Shown here piece after piece: positions 53,386 to 64,000 of a stretch of DNA of 64,000 nt. This DNA is from Populus alba. Its lineage: Eukaryota > Streptophyta > Magnoliopsida > Malpighiales > Salicaceae. The translations under genes and the position numbers were made by a program. Under the pieces are notes generated by a model. It had not been told where the DNA came from. It saw nothing but the letters and a program-made list of their open reading frames with translations, and searched no databases. Positions within the stretch are counted from its first letter, which is position 1. Each line of letters starts with the position of its first letter. The DNA is taken from the NCBI RefSeq assembly GCF_005239225.2, contig NC_133298.1, positions 4,588,001 to 4,652,000 on the forward strand, written 5' to 3'.

Positions 53386-55627
53386 ATCCCTTAACACAAG
53401 CTAGAAAGAGAATTATGGAGCCGACAAAAAACTACAAGAAGATAGCTATAAAGATAATAGAGGCGGCTAGTAACGGTGAGAGAGAGATACGAGGGAGAGA
53501 AATAAGAGGGAGGGCTAGGTGGTTGTGGTTGAGATCTTATAGTTGGAAGAGGGTAACTGTATCTTGAAAACCTGAGCTGGCTGGTAGGTCTTCTCTTTGT
53601 TTCTTGGCACTTCGCGCGCGCGTTGTCTATGTTATATGCGTTGGCAGAGAGTGACACTGACTCTCCTACTTGAATCTTTTTTGTGTGTGCCTTGAAGCAA
53701 CAACTTGTCCATTCCTGTATTCCTAGTGTTCTTGGTTGGTCAGGATGCTTTCTGAATTTGTATCCATGATTCTTAAATTAACTTTCGTTTATGGAGATTG
53801 CTTTTTTTCTTTTTTGATCTTGTAAACATTCATGTATATGGGAGTTACAAGCATAAATTCATATGACTTAAACTCTAGAATTTAGATATACTTTAAGTTT
53901 GAGATTTCTGGCTCATAACGTAAGGGGATTTACGTTTTATGTTATTATTTTGGTTCAAATCTTAAAAAGAAAATGATAAGAAAGAAATTTTTATTCCGTT
54001 ACTAATCCCGGTGTATATTTATAGTGTTTTAAATGAAAATATATTAATTTTTTTTTAAAAAAATCGACATCAACAGAAAACAAAAACGTGATATTCATAT
54101 TCTTCTTTCTTTTTTTGTTGGATAATGAAGAATATTTTGAAAAGTATTTTACTTGTCCATCCAGCTTTTTGTTTGGATGATCTTAAAACGTATTATCTAT
54201 GTCGATTTAAAGATGTTATTTCCAGGATTTGAACAAATAAAAGCAGCAAACCTCATTAACTTCACCTACCCTCTTCACATAAAAAGGTATTCAAGACTTA
54301 ATATTAGATACTCAGCTATAAATTAAGAAAAAAGAAAGAAAATACCCACCTACAATAATTTGGGAAAAAATAAAATTATTGTTTAGGCAGAGGTTGGCGA
54401 TTCAAGAGACAACGATTGAAGATATTGATTCTTTCGGGCAAAAAACATGGCAACAAGCAAAAGAATTCCATATAAAACGACTAGTCGTTATCGAAAATCC
54501 CGAAGCAACCTTGTCTCGGTTATGAAACGGCGCCGCTTCGTAGCCTTCAAGAGATTCACCGTACAAGGTCATGAGATTCTTTTTGTTTCGTGTTAGCCAA
54601 GGAACACCTGTGGACCAGGTTGTAAAGTGACCAGATTAAGAATAACCCATAAAGAAATTATATAATTCTTAATCAAACCAATTGAGATCCCATTTGCATC
54701 TCTGTTTTCTTCCTAGCAATCAATGGCCTTGAAGATAAGATTACAGGGAGATGGGATTAGGTTTAGTTGTGAGATCATGAACTTGACTGAGTAAAATGCT
54801 TTATCCAATCCTTGATCAGATATTGTCGGTTGGACCAGCAAGTGGATTTGTATCAAACTTTGCATGCATTTAATTAGAGCATTTTCAAGGCCAAATGACT
54901 CGTTTATGAGAGCAACGATCGATATATCAACACGGTTTTATGACCATATCTCTAAGAAAAATTAAAATATAAAAAAGATTTGGCGAAAATGTATTTTAAT
55001 TGGTAGCTCGATCAAGACTTTGTAAGAGTGGTACGTACCATGCTTTTGGTCCCCAGGGCACACACAACAACCTAGGAAGTACATATTCTTGTTTGCATGT
55101 ACAAATATTCAAGCAATTAACCACATCTCTAGCGGTAGTTTCAAGCACGATTTGATGAAGAGGTGCACTAATTAAGATCAATTGGGTTTTGAACCCTTTA
55201 AATTACTTATAATTAAGAAATAATTAGCACCGAATTAATTTTAAGCGATTGTTTTATATATATATATATAGAAAAAAGGTGGGATCATACGTACATCGTA
55301 TATAAAGCTGCTACTTGTGTCAACAACTATATATCTTGTCATGTAATAATGAGTATATACTACTATAAATAGTAAAATAACTTAAATGAGTGTTTCCTTA
55401 AAAAGACAAAGGTCGATGAAGTCATTGCGGTGCTGTTCAAGTGTCATGTGGAAGCAGGCAAGAAGCAAATATCTATTCTTTCTCAGGCTCTATAATTAAT
55501 TCCTTTGAAGAAAACGAAATCCTAACCACAGAGAGCACCGGATCTGATTAATAGCTACATGAAGGTGCTGAAAGAAGTTGTTGGCGGCTTTGGTTGAAGG
55601 GCTCGATCCATATACACACATCAATTA

Positions 55628-55660
<33 letters not shown>
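53386..55660. other. Spacer upstream of the remorin gene
   Basis: Holds the remorin promoter and leader (53386-53700, including a gcgcgcgcg stretch near 53615). The rest is AT-rich with no gene recognised. An (ATT)n tract is at 55624-55667. Confidence 0.5.

Positions 55661-55667
<7 letters not shown>
55624..55667. repeat. (ATT)n microsatellite
   Basis: About 13 TTA units next to the first copy of a tandemly duplicated segment. Confidence 0.9.
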
Positions 55668-55669
<2 letters not shown>

Positions 55670-55785
55670 ATGGATATCCAGTGAGCATGCGTGTATTTTA
55701 ATTAATTTTATAGATTTTAAAGTTAACGATTATATAAATCTTTAGTGATCATTATATAAGTTCGAACATGAGATTATATAAAACA

Positions 55786-55840
<55 letters not shown>

Positions 55841-55949
55841 AATATGAATATCCAGGTGAGCATGCGTGTATTTTAATTAATTTTATAGATTTTAAAGTTA
55901 ATGATCTAGTGATCATTATATAAGTTCGAACATGAGATTATATAAAACA

Positions 55950-56010
<61 letters not shown>
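55662..56010. repeat. Two tandem copies of a ~170-bp unit, each ending in a long AT array
   Basis: Copy 1 (55662-55837) and copy 2 (55835-56010) share ccagtgagcatgcgtgta/ccaggtgagcatgcgtgta, tttaattaattttatagatt, agtgatcattatataagttc and gaacatgagattatataaaa, and both run into aacaaac plus (AT)n. Copy 2 lacks about 15 bp (the attatataaatct block), so the copies have diverged slightly. The AT arrays occupy 55789-55837 and 55953-56010. Confidence 0.9.
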
Positions 56011-56013
<3 letters not shown>

Positions 56014-58080
56014 TTATTAATATTATGGGATGATCATGTTAAATATGTCTATGGTTGGGGCGATGGGGGAAGTCGATCCAGACGCTCTTTGATGAGCTAG
56101 CCCTTTCCACTCCCTTAATTTTGTCTCTTTTGTCCAGACAAAAAACATTACCAAATCTTTGAGTACTCTCGGTAAAAAAATATGTTGTCGTCAGTCGTGT
56201 GTTTTCTTGTTTTGATCGGACAAAAATCCAATCAAGAAGTATCTTTAGAAACAAATTTATTTAATAGTTAAACATGTTTTTATCTCTTTGACTAAGCCTA
56301 AGGGTGCTGTATTTTTATTTTGACTTGACGGCAATTGGCCTAAACAAATCTGGATTGAATTATATTATATGATGCAAAGTGGATCAATGCCAAGTGTCCA
56401 TCTAGCTTGAGAGTTACTCAATCCAGATCGCTGTCTCTCTTTGATTAAAGAATCGTGAACAAGTCATTGAATATCAAGATTAACATACTGATCACCAGCT
56501 GTCATGAAAACACCACTCAAATTACATCACAAGCAGAGATTAGTGCTGTGCTCTGATCAATATAATAAGAAGGAATACGGGGGCCTTCTTTTCCCCAGGC
56601 AAATCTGATGGCAGCTATCTATTTGGCAGTGTATTTTTGTTAAGTTTATCAATTTTAAAATTAATAATCATGTAAATATATTATTATTTTTTAAAAAATT
56701 CAAATTTATAATTATTAAAAAATAAATTTGATATCTGATGAATTGAATTATTTTCAAAGTTGTCTTGTCATCTTCTTTCTCCGTGAAGAAGCGGTAAATG
56801 TCGAATATTGAAAATCTCTCATGTATAGAAATGCAGGCTAAAACATTAGCATCATATTGAAAACTTGGTTTGCCATCTAATAGGAGTTGCGAGATTGGAC
56901 CGTCGATGATCAGAGCAAGCTCCACAGCCATAAACACAAAAGTTGTTGGAGGGCAGAGACGTCCCCGAGATAACTTCTTTTTATGCTAATTAGATTATTG
57001 ATATATAGCTCAATAATAATTTTTAGATAATTCATATTAAAGAGTGGTGTAAAATTATTTTTACTATTTTACTTAAAATTTTAGATTGAGATAGTGTTTT
57101 AATATGGTATTAAAATTTTATTAATAAAGTAATTATGAATTTAAATTTTACTATTCCATACAAAATTATTTTTAAAATCTAAGATAAAAACTTAAAAAAA
57201 AAGTTGGGTTAAGATAGTTATTAATTTAGTTTGTAAATACTTAAAAGATGCTGCAGGAATATGTGTAACGGTGTTATGTTTTTTAAAAAAGATGAGAGTA
57301 CAGAACTTGCCCTAAAATCCTTACCTCATAAAAAACCCGAACTTGGTGAGGAAGCATTTTGCTCGAAAATGAGACAACGTTTAACTAATGATGAAAAGGA
57401 CAAGATATTGTGTTCTTTTAATAACGTAATGTCTTGAAATAATTAAGATAATTATTATAATCATAATTGAACTGGACAGATAAAAAAGAAAAAAAAGAGA
57501 GGTGTATGCTTGCTTGATTAATAAAGTTGCTTCGCTGGCAAGTGCTAAACGTTGGACGACTTTGCCTGCAATCAGACTTTATTGTAGATTATGCTAAACA
57601 GAAAAATTAATATTTTGTCCTAGTCCATTCGGACGCTCTACCTGGCTCATATTGAATATATGTTCCCTATCAGCTCTAGGTGAGGCCCCCCAACATGCCT
57701 TTCTTTATCATTCTCCCTTGTTTTAAATATTTTATATAATTTATATATCGATCTATGAAATATTTATATAAAATTTAAAAAAAATTAGAAAAACTTTACA
57801 ATATTTATTTTAAGTAATTCTATCTAAATAAATCTCTAAAGAGCACAAAACTCAACACAATTCTAACATAACATGCTAATAAAAGATTTAATAAACATTC
57901 AAGTCTGGACAATATAATTTATTCTCTCTACACACAAATACAACTCACTCTTCTCATCAAACACACACACACACACAAATACACACACACACACTATACT
58001 AATTTAAGCAAATAAATGTTTTTCTTAGATATTATTGGATCAATCAAGAATCAACTCGCATTCTTTCTTCTGATGATTTT
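56011..58080. other. AT-rich spacer
   Basis: No gene recognised. A (CA)n microsatellite lies at about 57958-57996. Confidence 0.5.
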
Positions 58081-58081
58081 T

Positions 58082-58157
58082 TTCAGCGTCATCATTGGCA
58101 TAACCCCCGCTGTGTTGGGGTTTAGCCGGTTATGAAAGAGCCAATGACGAGGCTGAA
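58082..58157. other. Imperfect hairpin (inverted repeat)
   Basis: The left arm ttcagcgtcatcattggc (58082-58099) pairs with the right arm gccaatgacgaggctgaa (58140-58157) over 18 positions with two mismatches. The inner ataacc (58100-58105) pairs with ggttat (58128-58133), leaving a six-base bulge and a 22-base loop. Either strand could fold. It may be a small-RNA precursor, a tiny transposon remnant or chance. Confidence 0.55.
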
Positions 58158-59823
58158 TCGATCATTGAGGGTGCCCAGATGTTATTGCATGATATATCAT
58201 TTGTAGGCTATTTATTGAATTACATTAATTATTTCATTCATAGCACTTCGCTGGAAGTGTTTGGTTGATCGATGTTTGTCACCCTTCTCAGTTATCGCAA
58301 GTGTCTTTTTCTGGCACTGATGAGCATCAATGGATGCCTTCTGCTTGTTGTACATGAACTTCTATAGTCTTGAGTTTCTCATGTTCATGTTGTCTTATCC
58401 TGTCAACTTTGCTTGAATATTGATGAACCTCGTATAATATTTGTATTGGTAGGAAACAAATGTCAAAATAACGCTCATGATGGGCTGTAAGAGTATTGTA
58501 AATGTAATATTTGTATTATGTTTCTCACATTCATGCTGTCTTCCATACCAAAAAAACGCTCAACATGAAGATAGAAAGGAGCAGCAAAGCATAATGTAAA
58601 TGTAACATCAAATTTACCTTCACCCTTTTTAACCCCGTTTAAGATAATTAATGCTGCTCAACCTTGATGATCTTTCTCCAACCTCATCCATCTATTTATT
58701 GGGATAGATTTCGGGTTGTAAGAGTCCACCCGGTATTTTTCCGCCATATAATACGGTGTATCCTAGGGCGTGGCTTCCAATGATTTAGAAATTTTCATAG
58801 AACGAAAGGTTGCACGAATTTTAAGCTTATCGTTGGGGATGGGCATTCGGATTTGTGGCTTGTTCCATTTTGAGATCAGGCGGTTTAACTTTCTTGTCTT
58901 GGTTCTGGAGAAGAGACTTGAGGGTAGCTTGCGATCCAAAGAGCTAGTAGAACCTCTTGACTTTGAGTTAGAGCTGCTTTAGTGGGAACAGAACGTCTTG
59001 ACGTTCTTCTTATTGCTTTCCTTGAAGGACTGTCTCCCATCTCTGAATCGGTTACTCCAGACGGGATATGAGCCTGTGCTAGTCGGAGAAGACGCTTGAG
59101 TTTCTATTCGGGCATTTGCTGTTCGAGTAAAGAAGGAAAGAATGGCCCCGAGTCAGCTGGAGGGGGATCCTAAGTGAAACCCGAAAATCCCCTGGGTCTC
59201 CAAGCTCATCCACCTCTAATGCTACATAGATCTTGAACAAGCATGTCAAATTAAATGTTGCACAAGTCCAGTACCCTTCGAGATGAATCACAGTTTGAGC
59301 TAAACATTGATTTTCTATAGCCTGTTTGCGATGATGAATCACAGTTTGCAACGCGGTTAGGCGCTGTCATATGGTATATATAGTTCTAATTTTTCTGTTA
59401 ATAGTGGATTGAAATAAGCTTTAGCCCTATAATTTGACACTAGTCAACATAGATGTCCTTTGCTTTCGAATAATAAAAAAAAAAAACTGATTTCATCTGT
59501 TAATTTTCCACAAGACCTGTAGAAATGTGTGCTCTGTTGCTGAAAATTGGAAGTTGGATCAGAGCCAGCCCATTCTGGTTGGTACAGAGAAACCTAAGCT
59601 GCTAAAACCAATATACCCTAAGGAAGTCTATCTATGTTCATGAGCCCAAGTGATAACAATGGTAATATTGTACAGGAAGGCAGAAACTCCATAATTATTT
59701 AAGGATGATAATAATTCTACATGTAGAAATACAAATAATAGATACACTAGCCTTCATAAAAATTCAGCCAATGGAAAATATGTTCACTTGATAGCCGATA
59801 ATATATATATAAATATATAGGCC
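58158..59823. other. Unassigned segment between the hairpin and the cytochrome b561 gene
   Basis: The part 58700-59350 is visibly less AT-rich than its surroundings and has fairly long open frames on both strands, for example 58770-58982 plus and 59079-59351 minus. No family is recognised. It could be a decayed transposon or organelle-derived DNA; I cannot tell. Confidence 0.4.
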
Positions 59824-62800
59824 TTATATGGCAGAATAGCTATCGTCATCTTCTACAGGCGCCTGGCCAAGAACTGATAATATAACAAAGGCACCATATA
59901 ATACGGTAACCACAGCAGTGAAGTTGACAAGCAAGGCCTCAGGACCATACTTAGCAATTCCAGAGCTTTCAAGGAATGTAAGCTTCTCCAAGAACCCTAA
60001 GGCAGCATTGCCAACAGCCAGAATATACACCAAGATGCCAAATAGCACATGCCAAGGGAGGCACTCACTCCTTAGTGTTGGTGACCCTTTAGGGTAAAAG
60101 AACACGAGGAACCCATAAATCCACTGCAAATTAAACTACCATTTTTAAGACAGTTTTAAAATAAAATCAAAAGAAAGTCACTATAAAATAGGTTAAGATG
60201 AATGATTTACCTGAATACCATAAAGGGAAATGATGGTTATGCCAAGCCATGAATGCAAGCTGTAGAGGTTGGCAATGTTGCTCTCGTTATGATTCTTGAA
60301 TGCAGCCGCAATGCCAACACAACCAAGAATTATTGCAATTGCATGGAGAACAAGATGGACCACTTTCTTCACTTCTTTCTTCAAAGGAAGAGATTTGTAA
60401 CTCATGATGGCTGTTTTTTTTTTTTTTTTGTTTTTGGGATAAGGGAGTCAAAAGGAAAAATATCAGTAAGAAAAAACAAGCAAGCAAATCTCTACCATTT
60501 AGCTGTGATGAAAGCTCAAAATGGTGTCCAATTACCTTCACCTCCTATGATAATTAAGCCAACTAGCATCAGAAAAGGATGCAGCTGTTGCAAGAAAACA
60601 GATACGAGATTCACATTACTAGAAACATGTATAAATATATAAATTGCTGTAGTATAACCAGTAATCATACTAGCTGCCTTTGGAAACGACAAGCTTCAAC
60701 GTTGGAAGTGAAATTCAAAGCCTCAAACCATAAGAGCTTTACCCTTATGCCTTGTTTTTGCCACCCATCGATGAAGAATGTGGTGGCCCTTTAATCCGAG
60801 ACCCAAGAGCATGCTAATAACAGTTTCATATGTAATCGTTGACGATAACTCTTTCTTGCTTACAGATCAATGGTACTTCTTTCAAATGACTAAATTAACA
60901 CACGGGAAAAAGGTTAAAAACTCGAAAAAGATTGCCGCTACTTAGTTTTTCTCTTGATTTCTTTTACAACACTTGTTCTTCCTGTTTGGAAGTAAATGGT
61001 TTGTTTTCTAGCCAAGGAAAGAAAGCTCCAAGCTTGCACGAAGATAAAATATTTTCGAAAGATGGGACCAAGAAAACATTGGACAAATCAATTGCTGTTC
61101 GGAGCATGGCCTACATGGATAGGTGTGTGCAAATGACCATAATATTGGACAAGGTCTTGGAATATTGTTCATGGATAAAGTACAATTTTTAGTGGGCCTA
61201 AAACACGTGAATGCTTAGACAGGTCCACGTATGATGTCCTGATCCACTAATTTTCCAAAACAAAACAAGAGACACACACACTACTTGATAGAGTTGCACA
61301 AGTCACGGTGACCAGCGCATTTCACATGCTAGTATCTAATGGTTATACATCCCGGGCTGATCCGCCAAGGGTTAGGTATTTTAATTTTCTATAAATAAAT
61401 TATATATATACATTTTTTTAATGCATTGTGGTTCAAAAGATTTTAGTACAAATAAAAAAAATACTATATGTGCTAATAAATAAATAAAAAATCATTAAAA
61501 ATACCTAAATTAAAACTTGAAAAATTAATAAACATATCAAGAAAGGGACATTTACTAAATTATGTTTGCTAAATTTTGTTTATTACATTTTTTTTATTCA
61601 ATCAAACGATAATAGAAATAGATAAATACATTAAATTGATTGATTAAAATAAAACATATTTCATTTATACAAAAGATTAAAAAACAATTATAGATGAATA
61701 CAAAAACTCCTCGAAAATTAAAGTATAACAAAAAAACAACCATCATTTAAAAGAGGCTCTCTAAACAAAATAAAACAGAGAAGGGCTATTAATGTAAATA
61801 TAAATAAGTTTTTTTTTTAAAAAAAATAAAGCATTAATGAAAATAAAAAAATAAATTTTTGTACCTAAATGAAATTGAAAAAATATTGAGGGACTGAGAT
61901 TGTTTAATTTGCATGATTGTTTAAGTTGAAGGATTAAAGTGCATCTTTTTCAAAACTTACGACACACCACTCATGTTTTCCATGTTTTTCATTTTAGTCC
62001 TTCTTCTTCCAATCTCATCCTTTCATAAGAATTTAAAATCACCCAAATAAAAAGTTTGAGGGACAAATTAAAAAAAGATAAAATTTTACATAGTCTATCA
62101 ACAGTAGATTATAAGAAAATAAACAGCAGATGCAATGCACAGTAATAAAAACACCGTGACATTGAGATTATAGGTAATTAATTAGGTTATTTTATTGCGC
62201 TTCACGTGGGAAGGACAGGTAAGGGGGCATGGCCGTGGGCGCTGATCAGAAGGTTAGGCAGGGTAGGTGCGTGCACAAAGGCCGAGATGGTTCTGATATG
62301 CAATGTGAATGTATTTCTTCTTTCTTGTTTTTGCCTTGAAGGTTTATAAATAAACTCCCCCAGATTAAGATAAATTATATCAAGGATTACTCTTGAATCC
62401 AGTAATTAGTGGTGAGATATTGCTAGCTAGCTCGCTTAATTATCTCTGGTCTCAGTTAAGCTCTGTGCGCTCTACTGCTTTTCTAGTTGATTAAACTGAA
62501 TATTTACTGTTTCTCTCTTCTAATTGATTAAACAGAATTAATTAAGTTACTAAAAATACATCAAAAGAGCATCCATTCCGGTCCCCAATTTAATGATCTC
62601 GAAGCATCTCTTAACACTTTTTTAATAACCTAAAATGCCAAGAATCATGGAAGACTGCAGGCATCAGACGGCAATCCCTTTTGAAATGTTCCAATGCCTG
62701 ACAAAAAGCCAAGATTCTCTTTCCATTGGCCAGCTAGAGCCTGTTGCTTAAATCTTTACTGTTGTTTAGACTTTAGAGCCGTAGAGTATTAAAACTCAAT

Positions 62801-63285
62801 GTGTTCAACTAACTTGTTTGTTGGCTAATAGCTAACAGTGCCATCTTAAGTGACTCGAACCAACAAGTCTTCGCTAAGAAAAAGGGTTCCCAAATTCCAA
62901 ACCAACAGCCCTTGACACGAGCCTTTCAGCAATGACAAAAAAATCCTGATGATAAACACGAACCTAGATAAGATCAAGAACCAAAAGGTTGCTGTTGAAA
63001 ACTAAGGGCAAGACAGGAGACAAGCACAGACACACAGACAAACAAGAATCAACCAGGGATCCATAGAACCAGGAAAGCAAAACACAAAGACAGAAACACA
63101 CACAGACATTTGTTTAATAAAGATGAGGGCTAGAGGCTTACATTGAAGATGAGATTCTTGTTGGCAGCTTCCCATGCCATGCCACCTCTATAGTATAAAA
63201 CCCATACCAATACCATAACAGCACCCGCAATTGCAAGCGCGTGTGCTAAAAACGTTAGTGGCAGTGCTCTGAACCCCATAGCCAT
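59824..63285 (-). CDS. CYB561: Cytochrome b561, transmembrane ascorbate ferrireductase
   Basis: Diheme membrane protein that moves electrons from ascorbate across the tonoplast or another membrane to ferric chelates or monodehydroascorbate. Four exons: 63142-63285, 60536-60584, 60211-60410 and 59824-60123, 230 residues, with a 2.56-kb first intron. About six hydrophobic helices are seen. The four heme-binding His are visible: LHPFLM (H50), KKVVHLVLH (H83), LYSLHSWLG (H117) and LPWHVLFG (H156). Their spacing pairs 50 with 117 and 83 with 156. NKNLIFNLHPFLM and AFKNHNESNIANLYSLHSWL are family hallmarks. The end ..DDSYSAI resembles the Arabidopsis protein I recall as ACYB-2 (At4g25570). The start is the ATG at 63285, which begins the first membrane helix after about ten residues. 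Confidence 0.93.
60585..63141 (-). other. Long first intron of the cytochrome b561 gene
   Basis: Bounded by AAT|GTAAGC and CAACAG|CTG. Very AT-rich between 61380 and 62150. Short ORFs inside it show no recognisable domain. Confidence 0.85.
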
Positions 63286-63443
63286 GGCTGGGTCTTCTTC
63301 TTCTTCTTCTTGTTCAAAGCTAAGCAGGGGAGAGAATAAGGGAAGAGAGCCTTTCCTCTTGTCGTGGGGATACGTCTTTTATTGTATTGTTTCGACCAGA
63401 TACTTGATGCGATTATGACCGTTGGATGGAGATATGATTGTGC

Positions 63444-63449
63444 CACGTG
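63444..63449. promoter_or_regulatory. G-box upstream of the cytochrome b561 gene
   Basis: Perfect CACGTG in tgccacgtggg, about 160 bp before the ATG at 63285. This is a binding site type for bZIP and bHLH factors, used in light, ABA and stress control. Use in this gene is inference. Confidence 0.5.
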
Positions 63450-64000
63450 GGTCTGACTGACTCGGTGACTGCCTTTTTTTATCGTGACTCGTGTTACCCA
63501 GAGTCTCAGCCTCGTGTCTCCTCTGGATCCCTGTATTTGTAGTCGCTTTATTTGAATTCTCTGCTCCCATTTAAAATGTCTAACATTGAATTTCTATAGT
63601 TTATCAAACATCAATTACCACGCATTTTCTTAAAAATATATTTTTTTTTAAAGTGTAAGAGTCTATATGTAAAAAAATAGTTGGAATCCAATGTGATGTT
63701 ATTAAAGAATAAGAAAAAATATATAAAAAATTCATCTAGTATCATTATGTATTAGCTTTTGTAGAAAAGAGTCAAACAGATTGCAATTCTATAATATATC
63801 GGGGCCTCCCGATACAGGAATTCGAATTAGTGTGAGACTTCAAGCTCTGATTGCTCCGTTTTCCTTTTCTCCCATGATCTATACAGTCCCATTTGGTTGT
63901 ATATTTAACTAAAACTATTTTTTTTATAGTAATTTAAAAAAATATATCATAAAACCATCTCAATCTAATAATTTAAGTTATTATATGAGATTTCAAGATA
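63450..64000. other. Right-edge flank
   Basis: Upstream DNA of the cytochrome b561 gene. No further gene recognised. Confidence 0.5.

Noticed and set aside
60932..61192. 86-codon ORF in the cytochrome b561 first intron.
   Set aside because: No recognisable domain, inside a well-defined intron, and on the opposite strand.

Overview
The window is AT-rich nuclear DNA from a dicot plant. Every gene is split by GT-AG introns, the families are plant-specific or plant-type (R2R3-MYB, remorin, RUP-type WD40, plant ascorbate-reducible cytochrome b561), and the spacers hold plant SINE and MITE relics. A poplar/willow-like (Salicaceae) genome is my best guess from gene order and repeat style. That is inference, not proof.

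I rebuilt nine protein-coding genes exon by exon. On the minus strand from the left edge: a SEND1/GEN2-type structure-specific endonuclease that runs off the window (exons 1-7 visible, ATG at 1692); MSH3, a complete 12-exon gene (11216 to 5445, 1087 codons); and a complete 11-exon SNAPc subunit 3 gene (SRD2/SNAP50 type, 16242 to 12323, 480 codons). On the plus strand: an intronless RUP-like WD40 repressor (22518-23783); the 25-kDa subunit of cleavage factor Im (25770-28221, 7 exons); a LAF1/MYB18/MYB19-like R2R3-MYB (42418-44678); and a MYB17-like R2R3-MYB (48565-50683). Back on the minus strand: a group-1 remorin (53385 to 51941, 5 exons) and a cytochrome b561 ascorbate ferrireductase (63285 to 59824, 4 exons with a 2.5-kb first intron).

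Between the genes are four gene relics: DC1-domain, F-box, ABC1-kinase and PPR. From about 29 to 42 kb there is a gene desert containing a Tourist-like MITE with TAA target duplications, a TIR element present twice, and other degenerate repeats. A tRNA-derived SINE with flanking duplications lies at 20.2 kb. A tandemly duplicated unit interleaved with AT arrays lies at 55.7-56.0 kb, and a strong imperfect hairpin lies at 58.1 kb.

The genes do not form one pathway. Two (SEND1, MSH3) act on DNA structure and repair, two (SNAPc3, CFIm25) on RNA synthesis and processing, and three (RUP, LAF1-like and MYB17-like MYB) relate by family to light or developmental control. The most informative large-scale observation is gene order. 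As I recall the Arabidopsis map, neighbours here match several separate small blocks (MSH3-CFIS2-MYB18-cyt b561; SEND1-MYB45-remorin; RUP1-MYB19; MYB17-remorin), as expected if Arabidopsis lost alternate copies after duplications while this region stayed intact. I found no convincing unknown biological system. The 58.1-kb hairpin and the unassigned 58.7-59.35-kb segment are the least explained pieces.
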